A stretch of DNA of 49,495 bases. Source: an uncultured Deefgea sp. Its GTDB lineage: Bacteria; Pseudomonadota; Gammaproteobacteria; Burkholderiales; Chitinibacteraceae. Positions within the stretch are counted from its first letter, which is position 1. Every line of letters starts with the position of its first letter. Positions 8,748 to 18,478 of the stretch are shown here, piece after piece. The notes under the pieces were generated by a model that worked only from the letters and a program-made list of their open reading frames with translations, was not told the origin of the DNA and searched no databases. The position numbers and the translations under genes were made by a program. The stretch lies in assembly GCF_947072475.1 (NCBI RefSeq), contig NZ_CAMTIA010000023.1:1-49495 (forward strand), read 5' to 3'.

Positions 8748-9910
8748 AATTTTGGCTGATCGCCATGACGGCCATCGCCGTAATTGCCGATTCAATGCTA
8801 CTGCCGTTTTACCCGCAGTATTTCGCTGAGCGTTTTGGCGTCACCAATCCAGAACATATTGGTCTCTATACCGCGGCGATTTGCCTTACTGCAATGCTGG
8901 CGCTGCCTTTTTGGGCGCATTGGGTTAAAAAAGGCGGCACTTTACGACTATTACTTTGGACGCAACTCGCAGCAGGGCTGCTATGTATTGCGTGTAGCTT
9001 TACCAATAACTTGGTGGTGTTTTGGATTTTGTCTTTGGCGATGATTGTTTTCAAAGCCAGCTATTTATTGATTTATCCCTACCTGATGGCGTCAGAAGAT
9101 GAGGCCAATCACGGCAGTACCATCGGTATTTTGTCCATCGTGGTGCATTTTGGGCATATCGGCGGCGCAGTGCTCGGTGGTTTTGCTCTCGCGCATTGGC
9201 CACTCGCCAGTATGTTTTTACTGATGGCCGTGGGTGATTTGGTACAAATCGTCGTGTGTGGCTACGTGATTTACGCTGGCCTTGAAGTAGCAACACTACC
9301 CAACGACACGCCGCAAGTTGCAATTAAAACCTCGCCGGGGATTTATCCACTGGGGATTTTGATGCTGCTGTTTTACTTCAGCGAATATCAAATCGTGCCG
9401 TTCTTCGTTCAATACTGGCAAGCCATCGAGCCCGCACACGGCGTTGAGCTTGCTGCATGGGTGTATGCCATTCCAGCAGGTGTTGGCTTATTGGCGCTGT
9501 GGTTTAACCACCAAATGCAAGACAGCAACTTTGCCAGCAAGGCCGGATTTTGTCTGGTTTTAGGCATTTCAGGCTTGATGCTACAAGGCACTGAGCAATC
9601 TTACTGGGTGTTATTTGGTCGGGTGTTATTTGGTTGGGCTTCATTCCAACTCACGGTGCGACTCGATGCGCTGATTTTTGAGAAAAGCCGCCCCGAGGCG
9701 TATGCCCACGACTATAGCAAGATCAATATCTTCCAGAATATCGGCGTACTGCTGTCGTATTACAGCGCAGGTTATTTAGTGGCCCTACATGGTTTAAGCG
9801 CGCCATTTTGGCTGGCTGCTGCGGGCTTATTGCTGACTTTATTGGTTTATCCATTGATTCAATCTAGCGCTGAGCTTGTTAATAGGAGAACTGCCGATGT
9901 CTTATCGTGA
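8738..9910 (+). CDS. MFS transporter, probable siderophore exporter (AlcS-like role)
   Basis: A 390-residue hydrophobic protein with about 12 predicted membrane helices and the Major Facilitator pattern: an early PFYPQYFAERFG loop, a conserved acidic/basic cytoplasmic loop (WAHWVKKGGTLRL) and a second-half counterpart. Its place inside a siderophore biosynthesis operon, overlapping both the hydroxylase and the acyltransferase genes, points to export of the finished siderophore, as AlcS does for alcaligin. Import cannot be excluded from sequence alone. The start at 8738 is preceded by GTCAGG. Confidence 0.82.
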   Translation: MGLKFWLIAMTAIAVIADSMLLPFYPQYFAERFGVTNPEHIGLYTAAICLTAMLALPFWAHWVKKGGTLRLLLWTQLAAGLLCIACSFTNNLVVFWILSLAMIVFKASYLLIYPYLMASEDEANHGSTIGILSIVVHFGHIGGAVLGGFALAHWPLASMFLLMAVGDLVQIVVCGYVIYAGLEVATLPNDTPQVAIKTSPGIYPLGILMLLFYFSEYQIVPFFVQYWQAIEPAHGVELAAWVYAIPAGVGLLALWFNHQMQDSNFASKAGFCLVLGISGLMLQGTEQSYWVLFGRVLFGWASFQLTVRLDALIFEKSRPEAYAHDYSKINIFQNIGVLLSYYSAGYLVALHGLSAPFWLAAAGLLLTLLVYPLIQSSAELVNRRTADVLS

Positions 9911-10499
9911 TTTTGTCGAAAATCCGCTGCCTGCGGTGTTTAGCCATACGGTGCCGGGCATCGGTGATTTTCAGTTACAGCCTTTGCGTCGCAATGATTT
10001 TGAATTGATCCATCAGTGGGTAACCGCGCCACGGGCGCAGTTTTGGGGCATGCAAAACGCCACACAGCAAGACGTCGCTGAGTGCTATGGCCAGCAAATC
10101 GAGTCGCCCCATTGCTGGCCTTATCTGGCCTACTTTGCCGGAAAACCGGCATTTTTACTCGAAAGTTACAACCCAGCCCACGATGTCTTGGGCCAATACT
10201 ACAGCGTCGCTCAGGGTGACATCGGCATGCATTTTTTAGTTGCTCCTGCCCAAGGCCCTGCGATTCATGGGTTCACCCACGCGGTGATGAATACCATTTT
10301 GACGTTTTTATTTAGCCATCCCGCCACCCAGCGCGTGGTGGTTGAGCCCGACGTGAACAATCAAAAGATTCACCCCCTCAATCGTGATGCTGGTTTTCAG
10401 TATTTACAGACCATCGCCTTACCCAGCAAAACCGCTTGGTTTGCTGTGTGCGAACGCCACCGTTTTTTGCCCCGCCCCGCCCAGGAGACTACCGTATGA
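9897..10499 (+). CDS. GNAT-type N-hydroxyamine acyltransferase of siderophore synthesis (AlcB/IucB family)
   Basis: A 200-residue acyltransferase that would transfer an acyl group (succinyl or acetyl from its CoA ester) to the hydroxylated amine. Family features are LRRNDFELIHQWV near the N-terminus, the internal Y-W-P-Y-x-A-Y segment, GDIGMHFLVAP, and RVVVEPDVNNQKIHPLNRDAGF, the CoA-binding region characteristic of the IucB/AlcB/RhbD siderophore acetyltransferases. The start at 9897 has AGGAG 7 nt upstream and overlaps the transporter gene. The final ATGA overlaps the synthetase start, indicating translational coupling. Substrate acyl group is not predictable by eye. Confidence 0.88.
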   Translation: MSYRDFVENPLPAVFSHTVPGIGDFQLQPLRRNDFELIHQWVTAPRAQFWGMQNATQQDVAECYGQQIESPHCWPYLAYFAGKPAFLLESYNPAHDVLGQYYSVAQGDIGMHFLVAPAQGPAIHGFTHAVMNTILTFLFSHPATQRVVVEPDVNNQKIHPLNRDAGFQYLQTIALPSKTAWFAVCERHRFLPRPAQETTV

Positions 10500-12316
10500 C
10501 TCGCCGTATTCCCGATTCGCAACTGGCTGACTGCCTTCACCTTAACCCTGTAGTTTGGCAGAAGGTTAATCGTTTATTAGTGCGTAAAGCCTTAAGCGAA
10601 TTTGCTCATGAAGGGCTGATTACACCCAGCGCCATCGGCGCGGGCCAATACCAAATTCATAGCGACGATGCGCAAATCACGTACACCTTTAAAGCCACGA
10701 TTTTATCGCTGAACCATTGGCATATTCCGCTGGACTCGATTGTGAAGCAATCGGCGAGCCAAACTCTGCCACTCGATGCGCTGCTGTTTATGATTGAGCT
10801 ACGCGAAACGCTCAAACTCAAACCCAATGTTTTACCGGTTTATCTCGATGAAATCAGCAGCACACTCTATGGCAGCGCCTACAAACACGATCGCAATGCG
10901 CCCACGGCGCTAGAGCTGATTGACGCCGATTTTCAAGTGATTGAAACCGCGATGAGCGAAGGCCATCCGTGCTTTGTGGCCAACAATGGCCGCTTGGGAT
11001 TTGATGCCAATGATTATCTGCGTTATGCGCCAGAGGCCGCGCATCCGTTCCAAATTGTGTGGCTGGCGGTTCATAAAGAGCGAGCCACTTTGTCATTGTC
11101 TGAAACACTCAATTACAACCAGTTGATCGAAGAAGAACTGGGCGCCGCGCAACTCATCGAATTTAACCAACAGCTATCGGCGCTTGGCCTTGATGCCAAC
11201 GATTATTGGTTAATGCCGGCCCATCCGTGGCAATGGCAAAACAAACTCAGCATGGCGTTTGCCGCTGAAATCGCCCAACGCCAAATCGTCTTTTTAGGCC
11301 AAGGGGAAGACCTCTATCTGGCGCAGCAATCGATTCGCGCCTTTTTTAACCTGAGCGCACCGCATAAACGCTACGTCAAAACCGCGCTTTCAGTCCTAAA
11401 TATGGGCTTTATGCGTGGCCTATCGCCCTACTATATGTTGGCCACGCCAGCGATTAACGATTGGGTGTATGCGCTGGTTGAAGGCGATGCTTATTTGCAA
11501 AGCAAAGGTTTTCATATCTTGCGCGAAGTGGCAGCGATTGGTTATCGCAACCCGTATTACGAAGCGGCGATGACTGAAAACAATGCCTACAAAAAAATGC
11601 TCGCTGCCCTTTGGCGTGAATGTCCGCTCACGCATTTGCGTGAGGGTGAAAAACTCATGACGATGACCGCGCTAGTTCATCTTGATAACCACGGCCGCGC
11701 ACTGGTGGCTGAGCTGATTCAAGCCTCGGGCGTGAGTGTCGATCGCTGGATCAATGATTATCTGGAAGCGTATTTCGCGCCGCTGCTGCATTGCTTTTAT
11801 CAGCACGATTTAATCTATATGCCACATGGTGAAAACCTGATTTTGGTACTCAAATCGCATCAAGTAGCACGTGTTTTGATGAAAGATATTGCCGAAGAAG
11901 TGGGTATTTTAAATCCAGCGGTTGAGCTACCCGAATTGATGCAGCGCGTTTCGACCCACATCCCTGATGAGATGAAAACACTATGCCTATTTATTGATGT
12001 ATTTGATGGTTATTTACGCCATTTGGCCGCTATTTTAGCCGATCAATGCCAATACAGTGCTGAGCAATTTTGGCATGCGGTCGCGCGTTGCACTCACCGC
12101 TATCAAGCCAGCCAGCCGCAATTGCAAGCGCAATTTGCCCGCTACGATTTATTTGCCGACGACTTTGCGCATTCTTGCCTAAATCGTCTGCAAATGGCCA
12201 ATAACACCCACATGCTGAACTTAGAGGACCCAGCAAGTGGGCTGCAAATGGCGGGGCGATTAATCAATCCTTTAGCCCAATGGCGTGACCCAGCCAGCAC
12301 CAGCGAGTCGCAATAA
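10496..12316 (+). CDS. NRPS-independent siderophore synthetase (IucA/IucC family, AlcC-like)
   Basis: A 606-residue ATP-dependent synthetase joining carboxylate and amine units. Diagnostic segments are the ATP-binding region around EGHPCFVANNGRLGFDANDY, the MPAHPWQWQNKL motif, the KTALSVLNMGFMRGLSPYYM stretch and the C-terminal FerrR-like YMPHGENLILVLKSHQ followed by RVLMKDIAEEVG. It is the only IucA/IucC enzyme in the cluster. Aerobactin needs two, whereas alcaligin, putrebactin, bisucaberin and desferrioxamine use a single one acting iteratively on N-hydroxy-N-succinyl diamine. That is the basis for predicting a dihydroxamate product. AGGAG lies just before the ATG, which overlaps the acyltransferase stop by 4 nt. 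Confidence 0.93.
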   Translation: MTRRIPDSQLADCLHLNPVVWQKVNRLLVRKALSEFAHEGLITPSAIGAGQYQIHSDDAQITYTFKATILSLNHWHIPLDSIVKQSASQTLPLDALLFMIELRETLKLKPNVLPVYLDEISSTLYGSAYKHDRNAPTALELIDADFQVIETAMSEGHPCFVANNGRLGFDANDYLRYAPEAAHPFQIVWLAVHKERATLSLSETLNYNQLIEEELGAAQLIEFNQQLSALGLDANDYWLMPAHPWQWQNKLSMAFAAEIAQRQIVFLGQGEDLYLAQQSIRAFFNLSAPHKRYVKTALSVLNMGFMRGLSPYYMLATPAINDWVYALVEGDAYLQSKGFHILREVAAIGYRNPYYEAAMTENNAYKKMLAALWRECPLTHLREGEKLMTMTALVHLDNHGRALVAELIQASGVSVDRWINDYLEAYFAPLLHCFYQHDLIYMPHGENLILVLKSHQVARVLMKDIAEEVGILNPAVELPELMQRVSTHIPDEMKTLCLFIDVFDGYLRHLAAILADQCQYSAEQFWHAVARCTHRYQASQPQLQAQFARYDLFADDFAHSCLNRLQMANNTHMLNLEDPASGLQMAGRLINPLAQWRDPASTSESQ

Positions 12317-12321
12317 ACCTT

Positions 12322-13035
12322 ATGGTGCAATCGGCATTAGAACAAATTGCCAACTCGTTCCCCGCCTTGCGGGGGCAGTTTGGCAACGCACGTGGCGAGC
12401 AAACTCAATTGGCACAGCAGCTGTTAACGCATTGGCAACAAGCGCAACCGCTTGCTGGGCCAGCCTATTGGCGTGCCCGCAGCTGGGGCATGCTAATTTG
12501 GCAACCCGCTTATTTAGCGGTGTTTGCCGTACATCAAGCCCACACGGCGATCAATCTCGATGGTTTATGGCAAGCAGAACAAGCCGGTATCACCAATGGA
12601 TTTACGCTCAGTACCCAGCCGCTCGCCCAAGGTATGCCGAGCGACATCATCCACGCCGCCGCACAGTCTTTGCTGCGCTACCATCAGCAGCAATACGCCC
12701 ATTTAAATGCCTTAACGCCTTATTCAGCACACCAAGCAGCATGCCTCACCGTCGACTGTGTGCTATCAGCCTTGATGTTGGTTTTTCCAGAGCACGAGGC
12801 CGACCATCCCGCGCTAACAAAAGCGAGCGAGCAATGGCTCACAGCGTTGCAATGGCTGCGCCATGGCAATTTGATGCCCATCTCCCTGCCCGATGATCGC
12901 TGCGTACCCGCGCTGAAACGCCAAGGTTGCTGCCAGCATTTTCGGCTACCCCAGCAAGAAGCCTGCAGCACCTGCCCACGTTGGCCGATGCCAATCCGGA
13001 TCGAAAAAATCCGTCAGGAGCTACTGAGCCCCTAG
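12322..13035 (+). CDS. fhuF: FhuF-like siderophore-iron reductase
   Basis: A 237-residue cytoplasmic protein with the C-terminal CC-x10-C-x2-C cysteine motif (CCQHF...ACSTC) that binds the [2Fe-2S] cluster in FhuF-type ferric-siderophore reductases. The N-terminal two thirds have the typical family feel (WRARSWGMLIWQPAYLAVFAVH). It starts five bases after the synthetase stop, with no strong Shine-Dalgarno visible, suggesting coupling. It would reduce imported ferric hydroxamate so that iron is released in the cytoplasm. Its placement between the biosynthesis and uptake genes links the two halves of the operon. Confidence 0.87.
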   Translation: MVQSALEQIANSFPALRGQFGNARGEQTQLAQQLLTHWQQAQPLAGPAYWRARSWGMLIWQPAYLAVFAVHQAHTAINLDGLWQAEQAGITNGFTLSTQPLAQGMPSDIIHAAAQSLLRYHQQQYAHLNALTPYSAHQAACLTVDCVLSALMLVFPEHEADHPALTKASEQWLTALQWLRHGNLMPISLPDDRCVPALKRQGCCQHFRLPQQEACSTCPRWPMPIRIEKIRQELLSP

Positions 13036-13095
13036 GTATCTTCAGGCAAACCAATACCCATCTAACTCACCGACCTATACCTTTAAAGAACACAT

Positions 13096-13860
13096 ATGTA
13101 TCAACTTAAAAACATTACCCTGCACCGTAATGGTCACGAAGTACTGCATATTGAGCAACTCGATTTGCCTGCCAATGGCCTCACCGTCGTATTGGGGCAC
13201 AATGGCTCGGGCAAATCCACGCTTCTTAAAATGCTGGCTGGCCAATTCAAACCCGATCAAGGCCAAGTATTACTCAACCAAACAGAAATCAGCCGCCTTG
13301 CGCCACGAGCCTTGGCCAAACAAGTGGCGTATATGCCGCAGCAAATCCCACAACCAGCGCTACTTCAAGTGCGTGAATTGGTCGAGTTAGGACGCTTTGC
13401 TTGGCGTGGATTTTGGCAACCGTGGCAGGCCGATGACCAACAGCGAATCCAGCAAGCGATGCAAGCGGCGGATGTGAGTCATTTAGCTGAGCATGCTTTG
13501 GATGAAATCTCTGGTGGTGAGCGCCAGCGCGCATGGTTGGCGATGTTACTCGCGCAAAACGCCAATATGCTGTTACTCGATGAGCCCAGCTCAGCGCTCG
13601 ATTTGGCGCATCAATATCAATTAATGACTTTATTACGCCAACAAACCGAACAACACACCTGTACGGTGATCGCGGTGCTACATGATTTAAATCTGGCATT
13701 GCGCTACGCCGATCGCATTTTGGCCTTACGCCACGGCCGAATTTGGTTTGATGGCACGCCGAGTGAGCTATTAAACCACCCCAAGTTAGACGATTTATAC
13801 GGCATCGCGCTCGACATCTTGCCGCGTGAAGGCAAACACCCTGTGGCGGTGGTGGCATGA
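13096..13860 (+). CDS. fhuC: Ferric-hydroxamate ABC transporter ATPase (FhuC-like)
   Basis: A 254-residue ABC ATPase with Walker A GHNGSGKST (about residues 34-42), Q-loop YMPQQIPQP, signature SGGERQRAW, Walker B LLLDEPSSALD and H-loop VLHDLNLALRYADRI, all typical of iron-siderophore importers of the FepC/FhuC type. It powers transport through the FhuB-like permease encoded immediately downstream (4-nt ATGA overlap). A 60-bp gap separates it from fhuF; no terminator is visible there, so it is probably still the same transcript. Confidence 0.93.
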   Translation: MYQLKNITLHRNGHEVLHIEQLDLPANGLTVVLGHNGSGKSTLLKMLAGQFKPDQGQVLLNQTEISRLAPRALAKQVAYMPQQIPQPALLQVRELVELGRFAWRGFWQPWQADDQQRIQQAMQAADVSHLAEHALDEISGGERQRAWLAMLLAQNANMLLLDEPSSALDLAHQYQLMTLLRQQTEQHTCTVIAVLHDLNLALRYADRILALRHGRIWFDGTPSELLNHPKLDDLYGIALDILPREGKHPVAVVA

Positions 13861-15809
13861 AGCGCCCAAGTTTAATGCAACTCAGTTTAATCATTGTGCT
13901 GCTGGCTTTGACGCACTTGCAATTGGCCACGCCGCTGTCAGTCACCGAGCAATGGCAGGCGTATTGGCAGCCCCAGCCGACCCACATAGAGCAGATTATT
14001 TTTCTCAACGCCGATTTACCTCGCACACTGCTAGCGATTTTGCTCGGTGCGGCCATGGCATTATCCGGCAGTTTGCTACAGCAACTGACACAAAACCCTT
14101 TAGCCTCACCGATGACATTGGGCATCTCTGCAGGCGCATGGTGCGCCATTGTGTTGGGCGGTATTTTGCTGCCGCAAATGCCGATTCCAATCGAATGGTT
14201 AGCCATGATTGGCAGTTTAGTGGCGCTGGGTTTACTTGGCACTTTAGCCGGTTGGCGGCAGCTGCATAGCTTGAGCGCATTATTGGCAGGCACGGCGCTA
14301 AATCTATTGCTCGGCAGTATTGCCGGCATCGCCGTGATGCTGAACGATCAATACAGCCGCTCTTTATTGGTATGGGGCGCTGGCGATTTGGCGCAAAACG
14401 ATAGTCATTGGTTAAGCTGGGTCTGCATCCGACTATTGCCTGCACTTTTGATTCTGCCGTGGCTGTGCCGACCCTTGCAATTGCTGCAATTGGGCTCACA
14501 TGCGGCGGCGGCTGCGGGATTAAATGTGCTTCGATTGGCAATCATCACCAGTTTGCTGGCGCTCTGGCTGAATGGTTTGGCCATTAGCGCCGTAGGCTTA
14601 ATTGGCTTTATCAGCTTATTGGCCCCCGCCCTAGCCAGACTTTTAGGCGCCAGAAGCCCTGCTGAACAAATGAAGTATTCCGCGCTACTGGGCATGATGA
14701 CTTTGCTTCTGGCCGATACCCTCGCGATGTATGCATCACAAGTTTTACCCGATATTTTGCCCAGCAGCGCTGCGGCTGGTTTATTGGGCGCGCCCTTATT
14801 GATTTACCTTTGCTTAAGACAGCCCTTAGCTGAAGGGGGTGAACTGGTGTCGCCACCGGCCCGGTCACGCCGAAAATTGCCGCTCTTATTGTGCTTGGCC
14901 GTGGGAGTCGTGGTGTTAGTACTGTGCGCGATCATCGGCCGCGATGGCATGGGGCAATGGGTTTGGTCTTGGCCCGAGGCGCAACTGTGGTCATTACGTT
15001 GGCCACGGCTACTTGCGGCTTGTGCTGCGGGTGTGGGTTTGGCGATTGCGGGGCTGATTTTGCAGCGCCTCTTTAACAATCCACTGGCCAGCCCCGATTT
15101 ACTTGGTATTTCTTCGGGCGCCAGTTTGGGGATGTTGGCCGGTTTGGCTTTAGGCGCTAGCGCCTCACAATGGTGGTTTTCTGCGGGTGGTGCCGCGTTG
15201 ATTTTATTGCTGCTGTGTTGGTTAGCGCCACGGCAAACACCTGCGCGACTGATTTTATTGGGTATTGGTCTGTCTTCTCTATTAGAGGCCGTATTGCAAT
15301 TTGTGATGGCACAAGGCAATAACGATAGTTTTCAATTACTCAATTGGTTGGCTGGATCGAGCTACCACACCAGCGCCAATCAAGCGCTGCTGCTCAGTGG
15401 CTTAGTCATTTTACTTGGCCTATTCACCCTACCGGCAAGCCGCGTTTTAACTTTATTGCTACTGGGCGAAAGCCACGCCAGAAGCAACGGCCTGAATGTG
15501 CAGCGCACACGGTGGTTATTGTTATTGCTCGCGGGGGGGATCAGTTTGGTGATTAGCAGCCAATTTGGCCCCATGGCGTTTATTGGTTTGGTATTACCAC
15601 AACTGGCCATCAAATTAGGCGCTAGGCGGATTCATTCACAACTGTGCTTAGCCAGCCTCTTGGGCGCGGTGATGTTAGGTTTGGCCGATTTAGCCAGCCG
15701 CACGGTGTTTTTCCCTGCGCAAATCCCCGTCGGCGCTTTGGGTTCCCTCGCTTGTGGCTGTTTATTGTTGCTGGCATTGCTGGCGCGCTCACGGAGCCAA
15801 CACGCATGA
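13857..15809 (+). CDS. fhuB: Fused ferric-hydroxamate ABC permease (FhuB-like)
   Basis: A 650-residue inner-membrane permease made of two FecCD-type halves (about 1-320 and 335-650), the fused arrangement of E. coli FhuB. Each half has the conserved pattern: LPRTLLAILLGAAMALSGSLLQQLTQNPLASPMTLGISAGA in the first and RWPRLLAACAAGVGLAIAGLILQRLFNNPLASPDLLGISSGAS in the second. A cytoplasmic segment rich in Arg separates them. It overlaps fhuC and the binding-protein gene by 4 nt on either side. Together the three form a complete importer for the ferric siderophore delivered by the receptor at 5154-7286. Confidence 0.94.
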   Translation: MKRPSLMQLSLIIVLLALTHLQLATPLSVTEQWQAYWQPQPTHIEQIIFLNADLPRTLLAILLGAAMALSGSLLQQLTQNPLASPMTLGISAGAWCAIVLGGILLPQMPIPIEWLAMIGSLVALGLLGTLAGWRQLHSLSALLAGTALNLLLGSIAGIAVMLNDQYSRSLLVWGAGDLAQNDSHWLSWVCIRLLPALLILPWLCRPLQLLQLGSHAAAAAGLNVLRLAIITSLLALWLNGLAISAVGLIGFISLLAPALARLLGARSPAEQMKYSALLGMMTLLLADTLAMYASQVLPDILPSSAAAGLLGAPLLIYLCLRQPLAEGGELVSPPARSRRKLPLLLCLAVGVVVLVLCAIIGRDGMGQWVWSWPEAQLWSLRWPRLLAACAAGVGLAIAGLILQRLFNNPLASPDLLGISSGASLGMLAGLALGASASQWWFSAGGAALILLLLCWLAPRQTPARLILLGIGLSSLLEAVLQFVMAQGNNDSFQLLNWLAGSSYHTSANQALLLSGLVILLGLFTLPASRVLTLLLLGESHARSNGLNVQRTRWLLLLLAGGISLVISSQFGPMAFIGLVLPQLAIKLGARRIHSQLCLASLLGAVMLGLADLASRTVFFPAQIPVGALGSLACGCLLLLALLARSRSQHA

Positions 15810-16669
15810 AACACTTAAAATCTTTACTGTTATGCTGCTGCTTACTTCTGAGCACACCACTCTTTGCGGCGCCAAAGCGCATTATTACGCTCAGCTGGGA
15901 AGCCACCGAATACGTATTAGCACTGGGTGTTACCCCGCTGGCAATTGCCGATCGCAATGATTATCAACAATGGGTGATTGCACCAACACTGCCTGCTCAG
16001 GTGCTCGACGCAGGCGGTCGCTTAGAGCCAAATCTAGAGCGAATCTACGCGCTTAAGCCCGATCTCATCATCATCAATCCGGCACTGGCGGCCATGCAAG
16101 GCAATCTACAAAAAATTGCGCCGACGATATTACTCGATTCATTCAAAGCAGAGCACAATAACGCCGTCGCCGCGGAGCAATTGCAAAGGCAATTGGCAAT
16201 ACAACTTGAGCGCACCGAGCAACACACGGCGTTTATGCAACAACAGCAAGCCAAAATAGACGACCTGCGCAGGCTCATTACTGCGCGTTATGGCGCAAAT
16301 CCACCGCCTGTGTGTGTGGTGCGGTTTGCATCGCCCACCAGTTTTTGGGCGTATGGCGAAAATTCAATGCCTGAAGCGGCGATGCACGCCTTGGGTTTAC
16401 AAAATGCTTGTCCACAAGCTCGCACCGCATGGGGAACACGGCTAAGAAAAACGCCCGATCTGGCGCAAATCAAGCAGGGTTTATTGCTGCATATCGCGCC
16501 ATTTGCTCGGCAAGCTGAATTGTTTCGTAGCCCCGTTTGGCAGGCACTACCCGTGGTCAAACAAAATGCAGTACTGGCGCTGCCACCGGTGTGGACACAA
16601 GGTGGAGTTTATTCAACCACGCGTTTGGCAGAAGTGATCACAGTGGCCTTGTTAAGTCATCAGCCTTAG
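15806..16669 (+). CDS. Periplasmic siderophore-binding protein (FhuD-like)
   Basis: A 287-residue class III solute-binding protein. The signal peptide (MKHLKSLLLCCCLLLSTPLFA) is cleaved after Ala21. Then follow KRIITLSWEATEYVLALGVTPLAIADRNDY and GGRLEPNLERIYALKPDLII, the FhuD/BtuF N-domain pattern, the long connecting helix (LQRQLAIQLERTEQHTAF) and a C-domain with SFWAYGENSMPEAAMHALGLQN. I chose the ATG at 15806, which overlaps the fhuB stop as ATGA, rather than the upstream in-frame start at 15644 that would run through the fhuB gene. It is the last gene of the operon; no clear terminator was found downstream. Confidence 0.92.
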   Translation: MKHLKSLLLCCCLLLSTPLFAAPKRIITLSWEATEYVLALGVTPLAIADRNDYQQWVIAPTLPAQVLDAGGRLEPNLERIYALKPDLIIINPALAAMQGNLQKIAPTILLDSFKAEHNNAVAAEQLQRQLAIQLERTEQHTAFMQQQQAKIDDLRRLITARYGANPPPVCVVRFASPTSFWAYGENSMPEAAMHALGLQNACPQARTAWGTRLRKTPDLAQIKQGLLLHIAPFARQAELFRSPVWQALPVVKQNAVLALPPVWTQGGVYSTTRLAEVITVALLSHQP

Positions 16670-17116
16670 GCAAGGCGAACGCAAAATCAACACGCAACTG
16701 ACAATATTGCACCGCAAAGTGAAAGCCTGATCTATACACTACTTGACCCGCAGCACGATGTTAAGGGTGCATCTGAGCCGGCCTGCCAGACACAATCGGA
16801 CGCCTTTGCGGTGTTGTAAAAATACAGAGGGCCACACCAAGCACTACCAAAGTTCGAAAAAAACTAAGCCTTTATTTACAATAATGTAGTCCATTTTTAA
16901 TCCTCAGTTTCTGTGGACAATTTTGTGGGGAAGTGCTAAAAACGGGGCCAAAAGCGTGGTTTTGGTTTGATTTGTTTAGTTTGCCTAGATTTTAGGCAAA
17001 AACAATAACCACTAACAAATCAACAACTTAAAACCAACAAATGAACTACAACTTTAAAATATTATGCCAAGTGGCTTAGATTGGCGATTTTGTGGATTAA
17101 TTAAGGCTGGATTCGC
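16670..17116. other. Intergenic region ahead of xseA, with hairpin and DnaA-box-like sequences
   Basis: About 450 bp without a credible gene; AT-rich over the last 250 bp. It holds a perfect 7-bp inverted repeat with a 5-nt loop (16981-16999, TTGCCTA/TAGGCAA) and two single-mismatch DnaA-box-like 9-mers, TGTGGACAA (16912-16920) and TGTGGATTA (17091-17099). The promoter of xseA must lie here, but no convincing hexamers were singled out. Confidence 0.4.
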
Positions 17117-18478
17117 GTGAAAACTGATTTGTCAATAGCACAAAGTGCTGTATTTTCTGTCACGCAGCTGAATAGAAAAGTACGTACCCTTTTAGAGACA
17201 GGACTGCCGCAACTTTGGGTGGTTGGCGAGATTTCTAATTTTAAGCGTTACGATTCAGGGCATTGCTATTTCAGCCTTAAAGATGCGGGCGCGCAGGTGC
17301 GCTGCGTGATGTTTCGTAATCGGGCGGGTTTGCTCGATTTTCAGCCGCGCGAAGGTTTGCAAGTTGAAGCGCGGGCGATTGTGACTTTGTACGAAGCGCG
17401 CGGTGATTTTCAGCTCACCATCGAAGCGATGCGCCCGGCAGGTTTGGGCGCATTGTTTGAGCGCTTTGAAGCCCTTAAAAAGCAGCTCGCTAGCGAAGGC
17501 TTATTCGATCAAGATAATAAACGCCCACTACCGCAATACCCCAAGGCCATCGGCATTGTTACCTCGCCAGCGGCAGCGGCGCTACGCGATGTACTGAGTA
17601 CCTTGGCGCGCCGCACCCCCAATACGCCGGTGATTTTATATCCAACGCCAGTGCAAGGGCTCGATGCCGCGCCGCAAATTGCCAATGCCATTCGCACCGC
17701 CAGCCAGCGCGACGAAGTGGACGTACTGATTGTGTGTCGCGGCGGCGGCAGCTTAGAAGACTTATGGTCGTTTAATGAGGAAGTTGTCGCGCGCGCCATT
17801 GCGGCGTGCAATATGCCGGTAGTGAGCGGCGTTGGCCATGAAACCGACTTTACCATTAGCGATTTTGCTGCCGATTTACGCGCCCCTACCCCAACTGCTG
17901 CGGCTGAACTGGTGAGCCGCAATCGGCAAGAACTCCTCAATTTATTACACCATCAGCAGCAACGCTTGGTTCGAGCGTTTGAGCGCGAGCTACACAATAA
18001 AATGCTGCAAGTCGATCAGCTTGGTCGCCGCTTACAGCACCCGGGGCAAAAACTCGCCCGCCAGCAAGCGCAGCTGCAATTACTGCGCAGCCGATTTACG
18101 CATCGCTTTCATAGCCAACTGATTGAGCGGCAAGCAGCCCTCAGCCGCTTGGCGCTGCGCCTGAAGCATCAATTGCCCAACGTACAACGCCAACAACTGC
18201 GCCTAGCGCAATTGCGCGCAGCATTGCAGCGCGCCATGCACGGCCAAATCCAAGCGCAGCGCCAGCAAATCGAGCAAGCCACACTCAAACTCCAACCGTG
18301 GAATCCACAAACAGTGTTAGCGCGCGGCTACGCGCTAGTGAGCCGAACCGATGGCACCCTCATTCGCCAAGCCAGCGAAGTACGCGCCGGTGACACGCTC
18401 AATGTGCAATTTGCCGACGAAAAAATCAGCGTCAACGTCAACCAAGGCGTGGTTGAGCAAAAAGAGTTGCCAATTTAA
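17117..18478 (+). CDS. xseA: Exodeoxyribonuclease VII large subunit
   Basis: A 453-residue protein, close to the usual XseA length. The N-terminal OB-fold domain reads [13 protein letters not shown] and [24 protein letters not shown]. The catalytic domain shows [35 protein letters not shown] and [29 protein letters not shown] long Gln/Arg/Leu-rich coiled coil (about residues 270-400) precedes a conserved C-terminal [17 protein letters not shown]. With XseB it degrades single-stranded DNA to oligonucleotides and acts in mismatch repair and recombination. The start is GTG at 17117; xseB is not adjacent. The gene is ordinary in sequence. Confidence 0.96.
   Translation: MKTDLSIAQSAVFSVTQLNRKVRTLLETGLPQLWVVGEISNFKRYDSGHCYFSLKDAGAQVRCVMFRNRAGLLDFQPREGLQVEARAIVTLYEARGDFQLTIEAMRPAGLGALFERFEALKKQLASEGLFDQDNKRPLPQYPKAIGIVTSPAAAALRDVLSTLARRTPNTPVILYPTPVQGLDAAPQIANAIRTASQRDEVDVLIVCRGGGSLEDLWSFNEEVVARAIAACNMPVVSGVGHETDFTISDFAADLRAPTPTAAAELVSRNRQELLNLLHHQQQRLVRAFERELHNKMLQVDQLGRRLQHPGQKLARQQAQLQLLRSRFTHRFHSQLIERQAALSRLALRLKHQLPNVQRQQLRLAQLRAALQRAMHGQIQAQRQQIEQATLKLQPWNPQTVLARGYALVSRTDGTLIRQASEVRAGDTLNVQFADEKISVNVNQGVVEQKELPI

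Noticed and set aside
16670-17116. Replication-origin-like region because of DnaA-box-like 9-mers
   Set aside because: Only two imperfect boxes, no dnaA/dnaN/parAB or gidA genes nearby; probably chance in AT-rich DNA.
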